Assembly: GCF_034313845.1 (NCBI RefSeq)
Contig: NZ_JAVIWN010000003.1
DNA length: 64,000 nt
Source: Actimicrobium sp034313845
Lineage (GTDB): Bacteria > Pseudomonadota > Gammaproteobacteria > Burkholderiales > Burkholderiaceae_D
Reading direction: 5' to 3' (one strand)
A program made the translations under genes and the position numbers. Shown here piece by piece: positions 61,832-64,000 of this stretch (the stretch's first letter is position 1; each line of letters starts with the position of its first letter). A model generated the notes under the pieces. The model searched no databases. It was not told where the DNA came from and saw nothing but the letters and a program-made list of their open reading frames with translations.

Positions 61832-62760
61832 CGCACACCGGCATGACCCCGCCCGAGCGCGATGGCGTGGGGGCCAGCGCGGTGGCCTTGCCGCCCGGTC
61901 CGTGGAGCTTGCTGCTGGATTTTCTGGAAGTGCAGTTCCCGGCGGTCGGACGCGCTGCGTGGCAACGCCGCATGGAACAAGGCGACGTGCTCGATGCCAG
62001 TGGTGCAGCGCTCGCGGCGCAGGCACCGTATCGCGCCCATACCAAGGTATTTTATTTTCGCAGCCTGCCCACCGAAGCGGTGATCCCGTTCGACGAAGTC
62101 GTGCTGTTTCGTGATGACACGCTCATCGTCGTCGACAAGCCGCACTTTCTGCCGGTGACACCAGCCGGGCGCTACCTGCAGCAAACGCTGCTGGTGCGCC
62201 TCAAGCGCAAGCTCGGTATCGCGACACTGGCACCGATGCACCGGATCGACCGCGAAACCGCCGGCCTGGTCCTGTTCACGATACAGCCGGCGACCCGTGC
62301 GCTGTATCAGGGGCTGTTCCGCGAGCGCGCCGTGACCAAGCATTACGAAGCAATTGCGCCGTGGCGGCCCGAACTGCAGTTCCCGATGCAGGTACGCAGT
62401 CGGCTGGTCGATGCCGCGCACTTCATGAAAATGTGCGAAGTCGACGGCGAGCCCAATGCCGAAACACGCATCGAATTGCTCGAAGTGCAGGGCGCGCTGG
62501 CACGCTATGCGCTGCATCCGCTAACCGGTCAGCGCCATCAGTTGCGCGTGCAGATGGACGGGCTCGGACTGCCCATCCTCAATGACCAGATTTATCCGCA
62601 CCATGCGCCCGAACTGCCGCCCGGCACACCGCCGGATTACAGCCGGCCATTGCAATTGCTGGCGAAATCACTGGAATTCATTGATCCGCTGTCGGGTTTG
62701 CCGCGCCATTTCGAGAGCCGGCTTGCGCTGCATTTCGGAGCGTTCGCCACACCGCTGTGA
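61828..62760 (+). CDS. RluA-family RNA pseudouridine synthase
   Basis: The GTG at 61828 overlaps the trhO stop (GTGA); an ATG at 61843 is an alternative. The ~310-aa product has an N-terminal S4-like region (about 20-80) and the RluA-type catalytic motif MHRIDRETAGLVLF (Asp nucleophile), plus VDKPHFLPVTP and HPLTGQRHQLRVQM. It pairs with trhO as a second RNA-modifying gene. The exact target (rRNA or tRNA) is unknown. Confidence 0.9.
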   Translation: MTHTGMTPPERDGVGASAVALPPGPWSLLLDFLEVQFPAVGRAAWQRRMEQGDVLDASGAALAAQAPYRAHTKVFYFRSLPTEAVIPFDEVVLFRDDTLIVVDKPHFLPVTPAGRYLQQTLLVRLKRKLGIATLAPMHRIDRETAGLVLFTIQPATRALYQGLFRERAVTKHYEAIAPWRPELQFPMQVRSRLVDAAHFMKMCEVDGEPNAETRIELLEVQGALARYALHPLTGQRHQLRVQMDGLGLPILNDQIYPHHAPELPPGTPPDYSRPLQLLAKSLEFIDPLSGLPRHFESRLALHFGAFATPL

Positions 62761-62885
62761 CAAGGCTGGTCTTTGCCGGTAAAGGCAACTTTTGGACAGT
62801 CAATTTAAATACCAATAGTAAAATCTTGTTTTCCCATGAGTACCTTTTTGTACGTTAGACTGCGCATCCTCACTTCAGGAATGAC

Positions 62886-64000
62886 ATGCCAGACGCCTCT
62901 GCTTTGGATCACACCAGTTTTCGTCGTATCCTCGCGCGCAACATTACTTTGCCGCTGGTAGGAGGGGGGCTCAGTGCGCTGATTTTCGTCTTGCTGATTT
63001 TTTATCTGCTGGCCGAACTCAAGTCGGTCGAGCATTCCGAGCAGGTCATCGGTAATGCCAATGAAATTAGCAAGCTGGCAGCTGACATGGAGTCGGGCAT
63101 GCGGGGTTTCGTGGTGTCTGGCGATGAAGACTTCCTGTCGTCCTACCAAACCGCGCGTCCGAAAATCAAGGTGGATACGGACGCCCTGACGCTGCAGGTG
63201 AGTGACAATCCGACGCAGGTCGCGCGCCTTGGCATGATCGGAAAGCTGCAGACCGACTGGGATGTCTTTGCTCAGGAAGCGATCATGTTGCGTCGCCAGA
63301 ACGGTGATGCTGCCGCGCTGTTGCGCACCGGTCGCGGCAAATTGCAGTTCGACCGGATCCGTACCGAAATCAATGCTTTCCTGGAGGTCGAACAGCGCTT
63401 GCGCCGTGAGCGCACGGACAGTGCGCGTGATGCCACGATTAACGTGGTCGTGCTGTATCTGATCCTGATCCTGTCAATGACCGGCTTGCTGGCGTTCTTC
63501 GGGCGGCGCGACCTGATGCGCTTGTCGGGCGTGTATGGCACGACCTTGCTGGAACATCAGCAGCATGCGGTGCTACTGGAGTGCCAGGCTTGGCAGCGCA
63601 CCGGACAAAGCCGGCTGGTCAGCCAGAACCTGGGTCAGATGACGATGCCGCAATTGGGTCGCAGCGTCCTCGATTTTCTGGCCGGGACCATTCACGTCAG
63701 TGTCGCGGCACTGTACGTGCAGCAAACCGACGGGGCCATGCTGCGTGTTGCCAGCTATGGCCTGAGCAAGGACGATGAACAGCGCGACCAGACGCTCGAG
63801 GCGGGCGAAGGCCTGGTCGGTCAGGCCGCCCTCGGTCGCCGTTTGCTGCATCTCCATGATCTGCCCGAGACCTACCTCAACGTCCGCACCGGGCTAGGCC
63901 AGATGCCGCCACGCCATCTGCTGTTGCTGCCGCTGACGCACGACGGCCATGTCAACGGCGTACTCGAACTGGGCTTTTTGCAGGCACCAGCCGAACGCGA
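62886..64000 (+). CDS. CHASE3-GAF sensor protein, N-terminal part (3' end outside window)
   Basis: The frame from the ATG at 62886 stays open to the window end (371 codons). It has a first membrane helix (about 20-42), a CHASE3 periplasmic domain (about 45-185, with ADMESGMRGFVVSGDEDFL), a second helix (about 188-207), a coiled linker and the start of a GAF domain (about 255-370, GEGLVGQAALGRR). Such layouts are usual in large hybrid histidine kinases of Burkholderiales; the kinase part would lie outside. Confidence 0.85.
   Translation, partial: MPDASALDHTSFRRILARNITLPLVGGGLSALIFVLLIFYLLAELKSVEHSEQVIGNANEISKLAADMESGMRGFVVSGDEDFLSSYQTARPKIKVDTDALTLQVSDNPTQVARLGMIGKLQTDWDVFAQEAIMLRRQNGDAAALLRTGRGKLQFDRIRTEINAFLEVEQRLRRERTDSARDATINVVVLYLILILSMTGLLAFFGRRDLMRLSGVYGTTLLEHQQHAVLLECQAWQRTGQSRLVSQNLGQMTMPQLGRSVLDFLAGTIHVSVAALYVQQTDGAMLRVASYGLSKDDEQRDQTLEAGEGLVGQAALGRRLLHLHDLPETYLNVRTGLGQMPPRHLLLLPLTHDGHVNGVLELGFLQAPAER

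Overview
The window is high-GC, gene-dense chromosomal DNA from a betaproteobacterium of the order Burkholderiales. Gene content and layout suggest the Oxalobacteraceae; this rests on recognised families, not on a marker gene. Both ends are cut: hypF enters from the left and a CHASE3/GAF sensor gene leaves on the right.

Region 1 (1-8285) is a hydrogen-sensing block in the order known from Ralstonia eutropha: hypF-hypC-hypD-hypE (NiFe cofactor assembly), then hoxA-hoxB-hoxC-hoxJ (NtrC-type regulator, regulatory hydrogenase subunits, sensor kinase). The energy-conserving hydrogenase it should control is not in the window.

Region 2 (8286-14367) holds an EamA/DMT exporter, an IpaH/SspH-type NEL ubiquitin-ligase gene that looks like a type III effector, and a large SBP-PAS-GGDEF-EAL protein.

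Region 3 (14756-32623) is a guanidine region with two guanidine-I (ykkC) riboswitches. The first leads ABC permease, ATPase, two DUF1989 carboxyguanidine-deiminase-type subunits, a biotin-dependent guanidine/urea carboxylase, an outer-membrane protein and allophanate hydrolase, which together turn guanidine into ammonia and CO2. The second leads the ABC substrate-binding protein missing from the first, then a membrane di-iron desaturase-type enzyme, an SDR, a creatininase, a metallo-beta-lactamase-fold hydrolase and an unknown protein. I do not recognise this set as a described pathway. Two AT-rich paralogous coiled-coil genes lie between the two units.

Region 4 (32698-47065) carries kynureninase, a PAS-GGDEF protein, a LytS/LytT-like pair, a Crp/Fnr regulator, a NarX/NarL-like pair, an SDR resembling 3-hydroxybutyrate dehydrogenase, a DUF2721 protein and DctA.

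Region 5 (47237-52302) has a repeat-containing candidate effector with a small partner gene, NDH-2, a NIPSNAP protein, a PHB-depolymerase-type esterase and a ribbon-helix-helix gene broken by an in-frame stop.

Region 6 (52540-60957) is a Lap-type adhesion system: a small LapA-like adhesin with a LapG-type retention module, a LapE/TolC-like protein, the LapG protease and the LapD c-di-GMP receptor. The type I ABC transporter and membrane-fusion protein are absent. Region 7 (60995-64000) has TrhO, a pseudouridine synthase and the cut sensor gene.

The most notable pattern is four sites of the form GGAACT-N15-(near CCACTCA), matching the HrpL-dependent hrp box. They lie upstream of exactly the four genes that look like type III effectors or orphan accessory genes: the NEL ligase, the two coiled-coil paralogues and the repeat protein. 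This suggests a dispersed HrpL/type III effector regulon that includes three apparently undescribed effector candidates. A 27-bp palindromic intergenic repeat (GGTGCAAT...ATTGCACC) is also present in four copies.
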